The notes under the pieces: model-generated
What the model saw: only the letters and a program-made list of their open reading frames with translations
Database searches by the model: none
What the model was told of the DNA's origin: nothing
Made by a program: the position numbers and the translations under genes
Shown here: piece by piece, positions 22,774-35,051 of the stretch
Layout of the letters: each line of letters opens with the position of its first letter
How positions within the stretch are numbered: position 1 is the stretch's first letter
Assembly: GCF_023101765.2 (NCBI RefSeq)
Contig: NC_064219.1
Span: forward strand, 9,155,774 to 9,219,773
Source of the DNA: Spodoptera frugiperda
Lineage: Eukaryota; Arthropoda; Insecta; Lepidoptera; Noctuidae
Length of the DNA stretch: 64,000 nt
Direction: 5' to 3'

Positions 22774-25700
22774 TCATTGGCACAGCATGTTGAAGAACGA
22801 GTTCGCATACGCCATCGGCTTCACATCCGGATGTGGCTGGAATATAAAACAAAATAGTGTTAATAAAACTCATCAAAACGCACGATTATTTCTAAATGAC
22901 TGGTGTAAACACCTACTGTCGACCGACTACACCTCTCATGGTATTTATACAGGGTTGCAGGTTAAGTCGACCTAAGAGATGGTAGGTTCCATCATGTCTG
23001 AGTCTTACTGATTTGACTAAAGAACACCATGTCTCAAACTTAAGTAGTAAACAACAAGTGATTTATATTATAGAGTACTAGCGACCCGCCCCAGCTTCGC
23101 ATGGGTGCAATGGTGATATATTATGCATGTATTATACATAAAAAACATCCTCTTGAATCACTCTATCTATTAAATAAAATCCGTTGCGTAGTTTTAAAGA
23201 TTTAAGCATAAGGGACGACATAGGGATAGAGAAAGCGACTTTGTTTTATACTATGTAGTGATACCTAAATTCTATAACAAATAAGAATCCAGAACAAAGC
23301 GTAGGTGTATTACATTTTCATTGGTCTAAAAGTTTAGGTAAAAGAATCCTGATGTTTTGGTAAAGTTTAAAATCAATGCTTCTTTTTTTAAGTTGTCCAA
23401 ATATTCATCTTCAGAATACATTTGACCTCTTCTCTTCTCGTGAATACAGAGATTTAGCAGCAGCACTCTCTGTTATATCTAAACATTTTAAAGTAAACGG
23501 GTGATCTTCAATCCGCCTGTTAATCATAGATATTATGGCAAACTTCTTTAATGGGGAAGCTCATTACATAGTCCAGCAGTGGAATGTCAGTGACTGTAGA
23601 TGTTTTTTTTTTTATTTAATTAATGGCTTGTTATTTTCGAAGATAACTATACATTATTTCCCAAAAACTAGAGAGAAAATAGAATAAATAAAATTGGAGT
23701 GTTTGTTTATAACATCGAAATAACTGCTTACTACATACATATGAAAAAATATACATACAATACATATATTTGGCACGCTCTACAGCCTAAACGGCTTGAC
23801 GGATTTTGGCTTGAGAGGTGTCGTTTTCGTATTTACTGTGAGAGTGACACTGGATATATCAAAATAGTAAAAAAAACAAAATGGCGGAGGCGCCAAATTT
23901 TAATATTGCTCACTCTCTAGCCGGAACGATTCGATGTATGTCAGCTTGATAGGGGTCGTTAGATTCGTATTTACTGTGAGATTGACACTGGGTATATCAA
24001 AATAATCAAAAAACTAAATGACGGATTTTTGGCGCTAAATTCAAATAGTGTTCACTCTCTAGCACTAAACGAACTCGCATGGCATTTCAGCTTGATATGG
24101 GTCGTTTGATTCGTAACAATAAAGCCTGCCTATCTAGAGCTATAATATGTGATTTTTAATAAGTTTACTAATATAGAACTCAGTGGAGCCCACTCAACAA
24201 CAACAGACGTCGCGGCAGGCCCATAAGGAGATGGCGGGACGAACTTGACACCTACGATAACGATTGGATACGAGAAAGCTCTGCAGGGTGTTTTTCCGAA
24301 AAACTTTAACTTTTATTTAACAAATCACTAATCTCCTGCGTTATTAAGCATCGCGGTAGCTTATTATCATCTTTATTTTTATTGTATTGGTTGAGAGTAG
24401 TGTCACAGCTTATTTTATTGAAACCAAATTTTGTGTTTCAAGTGGCAGAATTGTTAACTTTTGGTTGAGGATAATGACGCCGTTAACATTTTGTGATATT
24501 TTTCGGAAAACTACCCTGCACAGAGAGGAATGGAAGGACGGTAGGGAGGCCTTTGCCCTGCAGTGGGACGACCATGGCTAAAAATAAATAAAATTAATAT
24601 AACTTACCACAGCTTCATAAGTAGTAAAGTTCGGTTTCAAGTCTTTGCCATTCATTGTGATGAAAGCACCAAGGTTACCCATTGTATCACTGGAAAATCA
24701 AATATATTTTTAGGTTCATATCGTAAATATTTTACTCATGACAAAGAGTTTTTCAACACTTTAAGGTATAATAAACAACAGTTTGTAGATTACATACATA
24801 TATCGTACATACATGTATGTAATCTACAAACTGTTGTTTATAGATTAGGAAACTTAATATAGCACAATTATAATAACTTTTTTAGACTAGTCTTAGAAAT
24901 TCTATTCTATATCGTCACACCTTTTATTCCTCAAGGGGTAGGTGCACTCACTATATAAGGGGTGAGCCTATGGCCATATATTGAGCACAATTACAGACTC
25001 CGTGCTACTACTGAGAAAAATTCGAAACACCGAAAAAAGTTCAGCAATACTTTGTCACACTGGGGAATCGTACCCGAGACCCCTTGCCCAGTAGTCATAC
25101 TACCGACCACTCGCCCAATGAGGCAGTCTTAGAGATTCTTAAATATTTTATAAGTGACATACCAGTAATTAGGCGCTGAAAATACAGTAATGCATTTTCC
25201 ATCATGAGCTATTTCATAGCCGTCGTTCTTAACTTCGTGGCTGCGTATGACGTAGTCCAGTCCATTACGTTGCAGGAAGGTGTTGGTGACGTCAGGCCCG
25301 AACTGGCAGCCCACGCCGCGCTTGGACGGCGCGCGCCCTAACATCGGCTGAGGGTCCGACCACAACAGCTCGCACATTATACCTGCATACAAACATACTC
25401 TTAGCTTATCTTCGAATATCAGTTGTTGCTGAAATCAATAGCTTTGACTATCATGTTGTAACTATTATTTCTTTAGTATTCAGAAGTTTTTTGAAATAAA
25501 GGTAATATAGAGATGTAGAAATGCATGCTTAAAATCTTAAGTACAATACCTATGTATGATCTATTGAAACAAACCTCTGTATACCATGGTTTCCGCATAT
25601 ACATGTCTTTATTTTTACTAGTGGTCGCCTAGTGGTCGAAATTCAACCATATACGATTTAATTTACAATACCACTTAACATACGTTCAATGATAATTTTT

Positions 25701-28700
25701 ATTTAACTCAAACTCAAACAAACTCTTTTATAAAACTCTTTTCATATGAGACGTGAGAATACCATGGCAATGTCTATCGATTTTGACGTTTTGTCAAATA
25801 CGATCAGATACTATGCATGTGTGTGTAATGTTTTATTTATTGATTTAATGTACTTTATAAGCATTATTTTTGAAAAATATTAGCGTTCTGTACTTCTCCT
25901 ACACATAAACTATAAGTGTACCAAATTTTATGCTCCTACGTCCGCGCAATTTTCGTAAAAAGCGGTCCAAAGTTTTTGCATCACGTATTAATATATAGAT
26001 ATAATCTCAGCATATAACATGATTTAGATATGAGTTTATTCTGAAAGTATATAATTTAGAGTTACCATCTTCCGGTGGTTGCTTATTCCTATCCACCTTC
26101 CTTATATCGTCAAGCGTGACGTCATCCTTGGAGAAGAGCCCACCATGCATCACCAATACTCGGCCGTTGATACAGTGAGCCAAGGGCAGCCAATTGTACA
26201 CCTCGGTGAAAAGATCAGCCATCTGGGAGGTGTACTTGGATGAAACCTCACCTCGGAACCCGTACATGCGATTCATGTCTAAGGTCTCATGGTTACCTGT
26301 AAGTGTATTATTCAATGGTTAGATGTAAGTATGAATCGAACTTGGGCTGATGTTGAGAAAATAGTAATATGCTTTTTATATAACTATCGTGAGACATACT
26401 AAATTAACTAAAAATTACAGTTTACTCACATATATTAATGGAGAAAAGCTCTATAGTTTAAAATAGAGTGAGCTAGAAAGAATTATCTTTCAACTATGGA
26501 TGGCTTTTACGTTTTAACAAGCTTAATAGTTCTTATTTAGGACAGTTCTTATTTATAAATTTTTCAAAAGATCTTCATAACGATTTTGTATTTCGTAAAT
26601 AACGACAGTTATATATCAAACTTTGTTGGCCGCAATAATATTTACTTCATAAGAAGCAGGTTAAACAAGACATGTGTTTCACAAGTTAAATCTTACCTCT
26701 GGACATATAGAAGTGGTTAGGGTACAACAACTTAAAGCTGAACAGTGTGAAAATGCATTCCACACTGAAGGAACCTCGGTCCACGAAGTCACCATTGAAC
26801 AAGTAAGGGTTGGTCTCTGACGGAAGACCATTCAACTTGAATATGTTCATCAGGTCATAGTACTGGCCATGGATGTCTCCACAAACTGTGAACTTGGCTT
26901 CATCAGCCACCTTGATATCGACGAGAGATGGCTGCTTTTGCAAATATGCTTTTACATCAATCAGGATCTGCCAAAAAAAATTGTTGTTATAGACCCCTAT
27001 TAAAAATAACTCGGGTTTCCTGACGCTATAACTCCAGAACGCATGAGCCGATTTCCATAATTTTGCATTCATTGGAAAGGTCTCGGGCTCCGTGGGGTTT
27101 ATATCAAAGAAAATATAGGAAAAAAAATCGACAATAGCAGGAAAACAGGGAAAATCATTGGCGGCGAAACGGAGATCCCCGGTTTGCTAGTATGTAATAA
27201 ATATAAGAAACCATATCATGACACTGGATTTTTTACAAAGTAAAGCAGTAGCCTCTACTACTGCAGTGGCAAAACCTATTACTAATTGCAGCTATTTAAG
27301 CTGATATGCGATTATGCAGTTATCTGCTTGAAACACAAAATTCTAGATTGAAAACTTGTCATCAAACCTAAGTAAGTTTAATTATCATCATATCAATCAC
27401 AAGATAAACACTGCTGCACATGTCTTTCCCAAATATATATATACAATGTGATAGGGGTGAGACTTCTTACCCGTTAAGGCTGAGTACTACAGTACTCTCA
27501 ATGGATATTGGCAGGTCTGAAGTATGTGCAGAAGCTGCGCAATAAGTATTTTTTAGAACCAAATGGTGGCATGAGACGAGGTGCGGGGGGCGGCGATCTA
27601 GGCTAGAGATTGACCATTTCTAACAAACAATTGACCCTTTACACTTATTGCGCAGCCTTCTGCACGTAGTTCGGACCTGCCAAGATCCGTTGAGAGTACT
27701 GTACATCTAATTTTATCGACAAAAAAATAATAATATAGGGGTTGAAACCTATCCCCCTAAAAATGCCTATTTTAATATTTTTTTACTTTATGTGATATCA
27801 AAGGTTGTTTGCATCGTAGAAACAAAAACAAAACGACAAACGGTAGCTAATAACCTTGGCTAACTAATTCATTACTTTTTTCATATGTTTGATAATGTTT
27901 TAGGGAGAAAAAAAAATCATTTCTTAATTATTTTTACCGAAAAAATCGCTATTTTTCAATATTTTCAATTGGGGGTTCAACCCCCCATATTATTATTTTT
28001 TTGTCGATAAAATTAGATGTCGTACTCAGCTTTAACGGGTTAGAAGTCCCACCCCTATCACATTGTATAACCAAGTAACATCAATATTTTGTTTTCAATA
28101 AATAATTTAGGTTAGTTTTACCTTATAAGCATATTTCTTATGTAGTTTCTTCTGTCGTTTGTAAAACTCCATCAGTTCAGTGACAAACTTGAGGGTCACT
28201 TTCCCATCCTCAAGTGCTGGACCAATATATTCATCTTCAATGGCTGTAGACAGAAAGGAAATTTGAAAATTGTGCAAATAACAGTTACCATTGTTTGCAC
28301 AAGGGGATAGAAGTCATATTTTTATAACTACTTGTCTTATGTCTTTGATATTACCACATTTAAAACACTTTCTGAAGAACATCATAATGTTTTCGTACAA
28401 ACTTAAAAACCATTTCAATTAATAAAATCGTATTATCGAAGTATGGGATCTTTGTTGACAAATCATACTAATGAAAGAGTGAACATAATAAAAATAATCA
28501 TGGGAGATAAATGAACGAAAATATTTCGTTATCAGAATAACATTACCACGCAATTTACAATAATCAGATATTGATATTATAATTGATACTAGACAGGTAT
28601 ATACCAATCTAAGTATGTACCTATTAAAGAACTTTAGTAATTAAAAGAAATTAACTACTGAAATGAATTGTTTGCACATACTAATTCAGAACAACTGTAT

Positions 28701-30943
28701 ATAAAAGTATTGTGTTCTTATAAGGACATGATTTTATGAAATAAACAGTGGACATATTGACTAGTAAAGTTAGAGAATAATACTCGTGTACTACAGTGGT
28801 AGGTTATAAAAAAAATTAAATAGTTTTATGAGTTACCAAGTTCAAGAAAAAGATTTTATGTTTATCTTAATACTAAGGACTTGTTTTAAAATGTCTGGAT
28901 AGCCGCTGTGTATCAGATAACTTTGAATTAGAGCATAATTTGTATGTATTATCTGTTACATAAGCTTATCGAGGACTCATATGAAGCTGGTGAAACAGGT
29001 GCTAAATCTCACAGAACAAAAACTACAACAGTTCTTAACATGATAGACAATTGGGATGAAATATTAAAATATAGCTAAACACCAAACTTCTGCCAGCAGC
29101 TTCATCTCGGTCCAGTGGGATAAAAAGTGTTATTTCAGACAAATGAGATAATCTACACCTGTTACAAATTTCATCCTGTTCCCTTTAACCATTTTGACAA
29201 GATTGAGTAACAAACATGCATACTAAATACACCAACATTCACATTTATAATGTTAGTAACATAGTTTTCAGTTAGCAAACAAAGGAAATCAATCTCAGCA
29301 GTAACTAGGTGTTTATTTTTGTGTAATTATTATATTAATATCGACGGTTAAAAGGAAATAGGGTATAAGCAACATTTTGGTCAAAAAATTTTTGCGCTCT
29401 TTCGAATGCGCTTACTCTCATGGCTCTACGATGACATTTTTGGCGTTTATACTCTATACAAAAAAAAACATTTTCCTAGTACATATTCTTTCGACAACCA
29501 ACAAGTTTAAACGGCTCTCCTGAACATTTAATTTGTTGTCGTGTATACCTTATTTCCTTTTAACCGTCGATATATTTCTCAATACTTACTCATGGCATCT
29601 AAATTGATGGAATCAGCTATATTGACCTCCTTCTTATCAACAGAGATGGCCTTTTCAAAAGCAATCTTCTTAACTATCTTATTGCATTCAGTGTACTTCA
29701 TTTTTGCATCTTGGTCATTTGGCCTTACTTTGGTTACCTATTATAAATAATAATGTAAAATATTAAGACACTTGGCAAATATAAACTCAAAGAACACAAT
29801 TATTTATTAAAAAAAATTGTCACATAAATTGTTAAGATATGTATTTTTAAGAGTAAAGAATGGAGTTTCTTGCTTGTTCTTCTTCATATGAAGCTACATT
29901 TTGGAACAACTTCAGTATACTGAAGGACAGACTGACAAATTAATATTTATTTGTTGACATTTTAAAAGTACCTATTTATGGTTTAATTGGAATAAATGAT
30001 TTTACTTTTGAATAAACTTAAAAATAATATACTACAAATGGTATTGGAAGGACTTCAAACAACCAGTGGTCAGGGATTCACAACCTGAATAGCCTAACGT
30101 TAGATGGTTGGGACAAAGGCCTGATGCAGAAAACAACTTGGCACACATTGTCCGGAAATTTCTCACTCTGGAGCACTGACTGCCAGTATAAAAAGCAGTA
30201 CTGCTTATGCGTATGCATGCGTATTTTGATTATAGTAATTGTATGATATTATTAATCAAGTTACCAATTAAAATAAGGTTACAGCTTAATAAATTTGTAT
30301 ATTTTTCACTCTGATTTTGCAGAGTAGCTGTTTATATTCATTTTAAAGAGGTTTTAATATTTAAAAAGTTATAGAAAATATAGCTATTTACTTTATAGCT
30401 TCATACACTTATTTGTTTGAAAACATCAAGTAGGTATTTAACCTCTTTGGTGACAAAATAAATACTTACATATTCAAAATCCTTAAGCGCTAGTTTGTAC
30501 TTTCCTAGGGACATGTAAGCCGCGGCTCGCCTGTAATACGCCTTCGTGTAAGACCTGTCCAATTCTATTGCCTTAGACGCGTCACTCAGAGCATAACCAA
30601 AGTTTTCCAGTCTCAAATTGGCTATACTTCTATTAGCGAAGAAAACTGCATTCTTCGGGTTCTTCTCTATTGCTTTAGTATACAACTCGATTGCATTATT
30701 GTAACTTTGTTCTGAAATTTGAGGTTATGTCAGTCAAGTTTGTTCTATTCTTGGCACGATCAATATGTTATAAATAGCATATTAAATACATCCTCTAAGT
30801 GGAGGTTCAACATTATAATATGATGTGGAAATAAATTAATAAAACTTACTTTTAAAGTATTCATTTGCTTCGTTTTTCAATTTATCCGCTGCCTCTACAT
30901 CCTCCTGGGAAATGGGCCCGGTAATTTCTTCATTACTAGCCAT
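22774..30943 (-). CDS. PpD3: Serine/threonine protein phosphatase 5 (PP5)
   Basis: Nine coding exons join in frame into 490 residues: 30943-30850, 30711-30470, 29737-29590, 28243-28122, 26967-26697, 26296-26066, 25382-25163, 24689-24608, 22836-22774. Residues about 20-125 hold TPR repeats (NAIELYTKAIE, AYYRRAAAYMSLGKYKLAL). The linker carries RPNDQDAKMKYTECNKIVKK and MTIEDEY, both PP5 hallmarks. The phosphatase domain shows every metal-ligand motif: GDIHGQ, GDFVDRG, RGNHE, VMHGG and IRSHE, and the invariant SAPNYC is formed across the exon 7/8 junction (TG|T). The C-terminus PHPDVKPMAYANSFFNMLCQ corresponds to the PP5 C-terminal segment near the autoinhibitory helix. Length is close to the human protein (about 499). 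In known biology PP5 is an Hsp90-associated phosphatase autoinhibited by its TPR. All key residues are intact, so it is probably functional. Confidence 0.97.
23084..23275 (+). repeat. Dispersed repeat in a PP5 intron
   Basis: Begins near CTAGCGACCCGCC and ends near ACTATGTAGTGA. A reverse-orientation relative is at 46604-47020, interrupted by other sequence. Resembles lepidopteran RTE-type 3' ends; class uncertain. Confidence 0.55.
23808..24125 (+). repeat. Tandem repeat of about 140 bp, two and a fraction copies
   Basis: GTATTTACTGTGAGAGTGAC near 23829 recurs as GTATTTACTGTGAGATTGAC near 23967, followed by similar ATATCAAAATA, GGCGC and CACTCTCTAGC blocks. A third partial unit starts near 24113. 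Periods are about 138 and 146 bases. It lies in the last PP5 intron. Confidence 0.75.
24195..24590 (+). mobile_element. LINE reverse-transcriptase tail split by a nested TIR insertion
   Basis: The plus frame reads GRPIRRWRDELDTYDNDWIR near 24208-24270. After an interruption at about 24283-24522 it continues HREEWKDGREAFALQWDDHG and a stop. Together these form the familiar C-terminus of a non-LTR element protein. The interruption begins GGGTGTTTTTCCGAAAAAC and ends TTTTTCGGAAAACTACCCTG, so it is a TIR element inserted into the LINE tail. The whole lies in the last PP5 intron, antisense to the gene. Confidence 0.72.
24771..24841. repeat. Perfect 29 bp inverted repeat with 13-base loop
   Basis: Arms 24771-24799 and 24813-24841 are exact reverse complements (left arm begins ATAAACAACAG). 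A 71-base hairpin of this size lies within the range of small-RNA precursors. It is in the intron between PP5 exons 7 and 8. Confidence 0.9.
24905..25130 (+). mobile_element. SINE-like repeat (family B)
   Basis: Contains GGGTGAGCCTATGGCCATAT, GACTCCGTGCTACTACTGAG, a GGGAATCGTACCCGAGACC box and a terminal GAGGCAGTCTT. Related copies are at 2430-2700, 35440-35660 and, in reverse, 43280-43490. The GAATCGAACC-like box is reminiscent of a tRNA T-arm in reverse, suggesting a tRNA-derived SINE. Confidence 0.65.
25610..26000. repeat. Dispersed repeat, inverted copy at 60530-60965
   Basis: The stretch from TTTACTAGTGGTCGCCTAG to GTTTTTGCATCACGTATTAA recurs in reverse complement at 60530-60965 with the same internal order (AAATTTTATGCTCCTACGTC, TGACGTTTTGTCAAATAC). 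Class not recognised. Confidence 0.75.
27018..27191 (+). mobile_element. Helitron-like 3' end in a PP5 intron
   Basis: Shares TCCTGACGCTATAACTCCAG, TGGAAAGGTCTCGGGCTCCG and GAAAATCATTGG and ends GGTTTGCTAGT, as at 640-1090 (same strand) and at 51975-52145 and 58803-59020 (reverse). The CTAGT terminus and lack of inverted repeats suggest a non-autonomous Helitron. Confidence 0.6.
27441..28068. mobile_element. Foldback element with 47 bp TIRs and two internal hairpins
   Basis: The 47-base ends (27441-27487 and 28022-28068) are near-perfect inverted copies starting ATACAATGTGATAGGGGTG. Inside, 27490-27710 folds on itself (TTGGCAGGTC with GACCTGCCAA; TGCGCAATAAGT with ACTTATTGCGCA). The stretch 27719-28012 folds separately (CGACAAAAAAATAATAATAT with its complement). 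No coding capacity. It lies in the PP5 intron between exons 4 and 5. Confidence 0.85.
29338..29573. mobile_element. 236 bp MITE with perfect 23 bp TIRs next to a PP5 splice donor
   Basis: ATATCGACGGTTAAAAGGAA begins at 29338 and its exact complement ends at 29573 (23 bases match on each side). No coding capacity. The element ends 17 bases from PP5 exon 3, which ends at 29590 on the minus strand. Confidence 0.85.
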
Positions 30944-32655
30944 GTTTTAAGGATACAGTGTTAAATTATTTAAAATGGTAAATACAGAAACAATGTATTA
31001 CTCATATGAAATGTGATTTTTTCACATACATTTACATGTTATCCGCAATTCATGAAAAATTAATTGACAGATATATGAATGAATGAATTTGAATGAATAT
31101 GTCATGTGAATTCATAGATAATAATATTACGCTATTGGTGTGTTCAGGGTTGCCAGGTTGCCTTATCTAATGATTAGAGATAGCCAATTTTTCGGTTAAG
31201 TACTCAAAATCTTTCTATTGTTTTTTTTTTAAAGATTGCCCCTCTAGGATTTTCTCTTGTATCGCGGTGTACAAACATACAATTTTACAAGCATATGACA
31301 CCCAGACTTAAAACAACAATTTGTGGATCATAAAAGGCGTTATTCGGTGCGCGCATTGAATCTGCTGCACCTTGCACGGCAGCCAGGAGCCCAGCCTTCG
31401 CGCCAACTGTGCAGTCAAAAAGGGTTAAATTAAATACTAAGTAAATAATAAGGTGTATCGGTTGATCATGAACGCAAGATTGTAAAATGAGTTTCAATGC
31501 GTACACATGTTGAAATGTAAAAAGCCGGAAAAGACGAGTATCATTGTTTTGAGCGCAGTGAATCAAAAAGTCAAACTATGTCGAGTTTTATTCGGACCTT
31601 GGCAACCTTAGTTGTGTACCTGTGCTGTGTTCATTTGTGAATTTAGAATGAATGAATGATTCATTCATTAAGATTTCGCCGCCGTTTTTATTTTATTTTA
31701 TTGGCATTTAAGCAATTACAATCAAAACGGATTTTACAGTAGTTGACGTCTAGGGGTACATGAAAAATTAAAATTATTTATATCCTGTAAAATTTATTCG
31801 AATTAGGTTATGAAAATATAGTAAGTAGTTGGCATGTAACACTACAGGAAACGAGACAAACGATTAAGTTTTGTCTATGATATTAGTTTTGGCGCTAAAT
31901 TCAAAATTAGAAAGAACTATGATTTTAATTTTTTATTTTATTTGCAGTTCTGCTTTATATTATTACGTACTTATTCACTTAATTCACATAAATTGTACAA
32001 AAATCTTAAACTACGAAGCAACAAACTGTTAATACATAAAATAACGTCCATACTTAAATAAAATTACAATCGAAATAATCATTTTGAGTGCGAGTCCCGG
32101 TCGGTGATAATAGTTGTTTACGTGTGTATTTTTATAATATTCGTATTGTATTTTTTATTATAATCAATATTTATCAACCTAAAATGTTTCTTCGCCTTCT
32201 GTTATACGAGATTTCGTCATTAATTCGTCATTTCTCGAGGTGCACAGCTAGCTATAGGTACAGCTTTTCGTCAGAGGAAAGAAAATTGGTGCAACATAAT
32301 AAAATATTATTATTTATCTATCTATCTATTATATAAAAAAGAATTGCTGTTCGTCAATCTTGTTAAAGGCGAAAACATCTGGATCGATTTGGCTAATTTT
32401 GGATTGTTTGTAGAAGTCCAGAGAACGTTTAGGTAAGCAAACAGTTTTTTATTAATTAGATATTACTTTTGTTTATTTTAAGTTTATTGTATTTAGCTTT
32501 AATTTATCTATTAAGACTACGAAGTCTGCTGGGCCAGCTAGTATTAAATAAATAATTAATTCTGTGTCTTAGTATGTAGTGTCGTATAAAGTTGGCATTT
32601 AATACAAAATATAAAGTAAACATTTTATGATTACAATCATTAGTCAAGTAGGGCA

Positions 32656-33651
32656 AGTGACCCGGTTGTGGCCATCGACCCCTTTGTGGCCACTTGGGCC
32701 TTCAAATATTTATAACTAAGGCATGGACAAATAAATTACTCTGTTATGTACAGTATTTAAAATATTGAATATTGGAGACACTGATACCGTTGGCAGCTTT
32801 GATGTGTCAAACTTCACTTCGATGCAACAAGTCATTCTTTTTAGTTGAGGGTGAAATTGTTAAGATCTTAACAAAAAGGCTAAGGCGAGCGGGTGAGGAT
32901 TTGGTTTTTATTTTTTTAATCTTTGCTTATTGTTTGGATGTTTATGTTAATACTACATGAAGAATATATTGTCTAAGTGGAACTAAAGTTATTTTGTCGC
33001 CACATGTTTCTGAAGTGGCATTATTAGAAGGTGGCCACTAATGGAGACAAAATTATGAATTTCTCCATCTTTGGCCACACGGCTGGCCAAAACTTTTGTA
33101 CATAAACGCCCCACTTCTAGTCATTTATCGTAATTTATTTATTATTTTTCCTTGGCTTTACATATCAACAAACACATATTTTTCATTTTCAGAGATGCAA
33201 TAAATTGCCTTCATACAAAGGGAGGTCAGTTTACTTTGCAGCTTTTACCAACGTCATATAAATGTTGATCTCTTTATTTGTAAGTTAAATTCAAGTGAAG
33301 TAATAATATTTCATATTTTCCAGACCAAATGAAAACCATTGTTTCTAAAATGTCAAATCTAATTAATAAATTTTGATTACTTTTATTGTATTTTTTGATG
33401 GCCAGAACTGGCACACGACCGTGGCCAGAAATGGCACGAATCTGGCCAAAAATGGCACAAACTCCCTTTTTTTTTTTCTTTTTTATACAGTTATTTTTTA
33501 CTGGACGTTCTTTAAAAAAAGGGTTTTCTTAGGCAAGATTAATACATGTTAAATGACTTTTTACAAGAAATATGTTCGTGATAACAAAAACTATAAGTTA
33601 AGAAAGCCTCAAAGTCGACAAAATTCTTAAAGTGGCCACAACCGGGTCACT
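32656..33651. mobile_element. About 1 kb non-autonomous element with 19 bp TIRs
   Basis: AGTGACCCGGTTGTGGCCA at 32656 is matched in reverse complement at 33633-33651. Inside, GTGGCCA/TGGCCAC and GGCCAAAA-type subrepeats are scattered. The longest open frame is 62 codons, so no transposase is encoded. Target-site duplication not identified. Confidence 0.7.
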
Positions 33652-34359
33652 CACGATACTTAGGTGCCTACTTAAATAATTTATTCGGAGGCCTTTTTGA
33701 ATTACTTAGTGATTTTTGTAGACAATCTTTGTTTATGTATGTACTTATTAAGTAAAGTAAGACAAGCGTAGAACACTATATCAATCAAGTAATAATACCT
33801 ATAAAGAATACTATAGTATTAATACCTATTACTTAATGAAAGTTATTATAATATATACTATCCTAAATATGTTTTTAATATCCGCCTGGTAAGTACTTAG
33901 TATATTTTAAAATGTTGTACACAGTTGTTTTCTCTTTTCTTACAAAACCAAATACTTTGACGATACATTCACATGAAATATTGTGGGGCGTCTCGATTAA
34001 TTTCATTTTATGGGGTAACGGGACGAAACGTCCATACACTTCTAAAATTAGTTTATCTAAGCATTGTAGCCTTATATGACAATACAAAAAAACGTGGCTA
34101 GATATCAAATATTTTTTATTATCTAACTGGCGGACTAAATTAGATTTTTAATTTTCATACCCTGTCTACTATTACAGTGCTTTTATAGTGTGATCTGATC
34201 ACGAGTTGGATGGGGGAATAAAAATTTTATTATAGGATCTGGAAATCTTTATTATTTGGTTAATGCTGCTGTGGAGCAATGTTTATTTATTTATTTATTT
34301 ATTACACTATGGAAGACTTACAGCTATATAAAAACTGTTGAGTTGTTAACCGCAATCTC

Positions 34360-34392
34360 CCTTCGTTCCCTCGGAATCCGAGGGAACGAAGG
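34360..34392. repeat. GC-rich hairpin, 15 bp perfect stem
   Basis: CCTTCGTTCCCTCGG and its exact complement flank a 3-base loop. It stands out in AT-rich DNA. It lies about 640 bases past the polyadenylation signal of the gene ending at 35052. Confidence 0.85.
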
Positions 34393-35017
34393 ACCATTTC
34401 GACATACCTATAGATATTTAATAGTATTTGTTTATTATATATTTATTTATTTGTGAAAATGTCATTCTTAGCTATTTAAATCTAAAAATGGTAATCTTGG
34501 AGGTCAAACAAAATAGGTACTTGTTTGTGGTTTGAAAGATAAAAGATGTCCATAACTGTATAGGTATATAGGTTGTTACTTCTGTTAAAGTTCGTCCATA
34601 GAATAATAGGTCTATCGTCGTCGTCTATCGTTTGTGTGTCTGACGGTTTCTCTGTCATGATTAGATATTTCTCTATGGAAGGCGTGGAGATATTTTTACT
34701 GAAGGTACCTTATTGACGAATTGTGTTTTAATAACTTCGATGTTTAAGCAAATACGTGGGTAAAGAGGGCAAATCATGTAAGAATTAAAATTATAAATAA
34801 ATTAGTGAATAATAGTAACTTTGCAGTGTTATACATACTTATATTAATCAAACACCATTTACAACAATTTTAAAAATTAGTATTATAACATCCTAGAATA
34901 GGTTTCAAATTAAAGTTAGTTGGCTGCGCGACAGAGATTAGTACTTGCGCTATGTGTCTCTAGCTCTGTAACTCTAGGTTGGCCTGAATTTAATGGAGCC
35001 TTTATCGAACAATTATT

Positions 35018-35023
35018 TTTATT
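35018..35023 (-). terminator. Polyadenylation signal of the complete polycalin-like gene
   Basis: Minus-strand AATAAA 29 bases beyond the TAA at 35054-35052. Confidence 0.65.
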
Positions 35024-35051
35024 AAACCGATCTGAATGGATTTTCTGTAAC

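Larger units (their letters stand above)
31000..34990. other. Intergenic repeat-rich region between PP5 and the polycalin-like gene
   Basis: No gene supported. Contents: unclassified repeat-like sequence 31130-31700, a TIR element 32656-33651, a 15 bp-stem hairpin 34360-34392, and AT-rich filler. A minus-strand open frame at 31285-31566 has a short protein-like stretch (GAKAGLLAAVQGAADS) but no splice context or recognised family. Confidence 0.5.

Noticed and set aside
31285..31566. Minus-strand open frame with a GAKAGLLAAVQGAADS stretch
   Set aside because: No splice sites, no family I recognise, and the DNA around it looks like dispersed repeat; not enough to call a gene.
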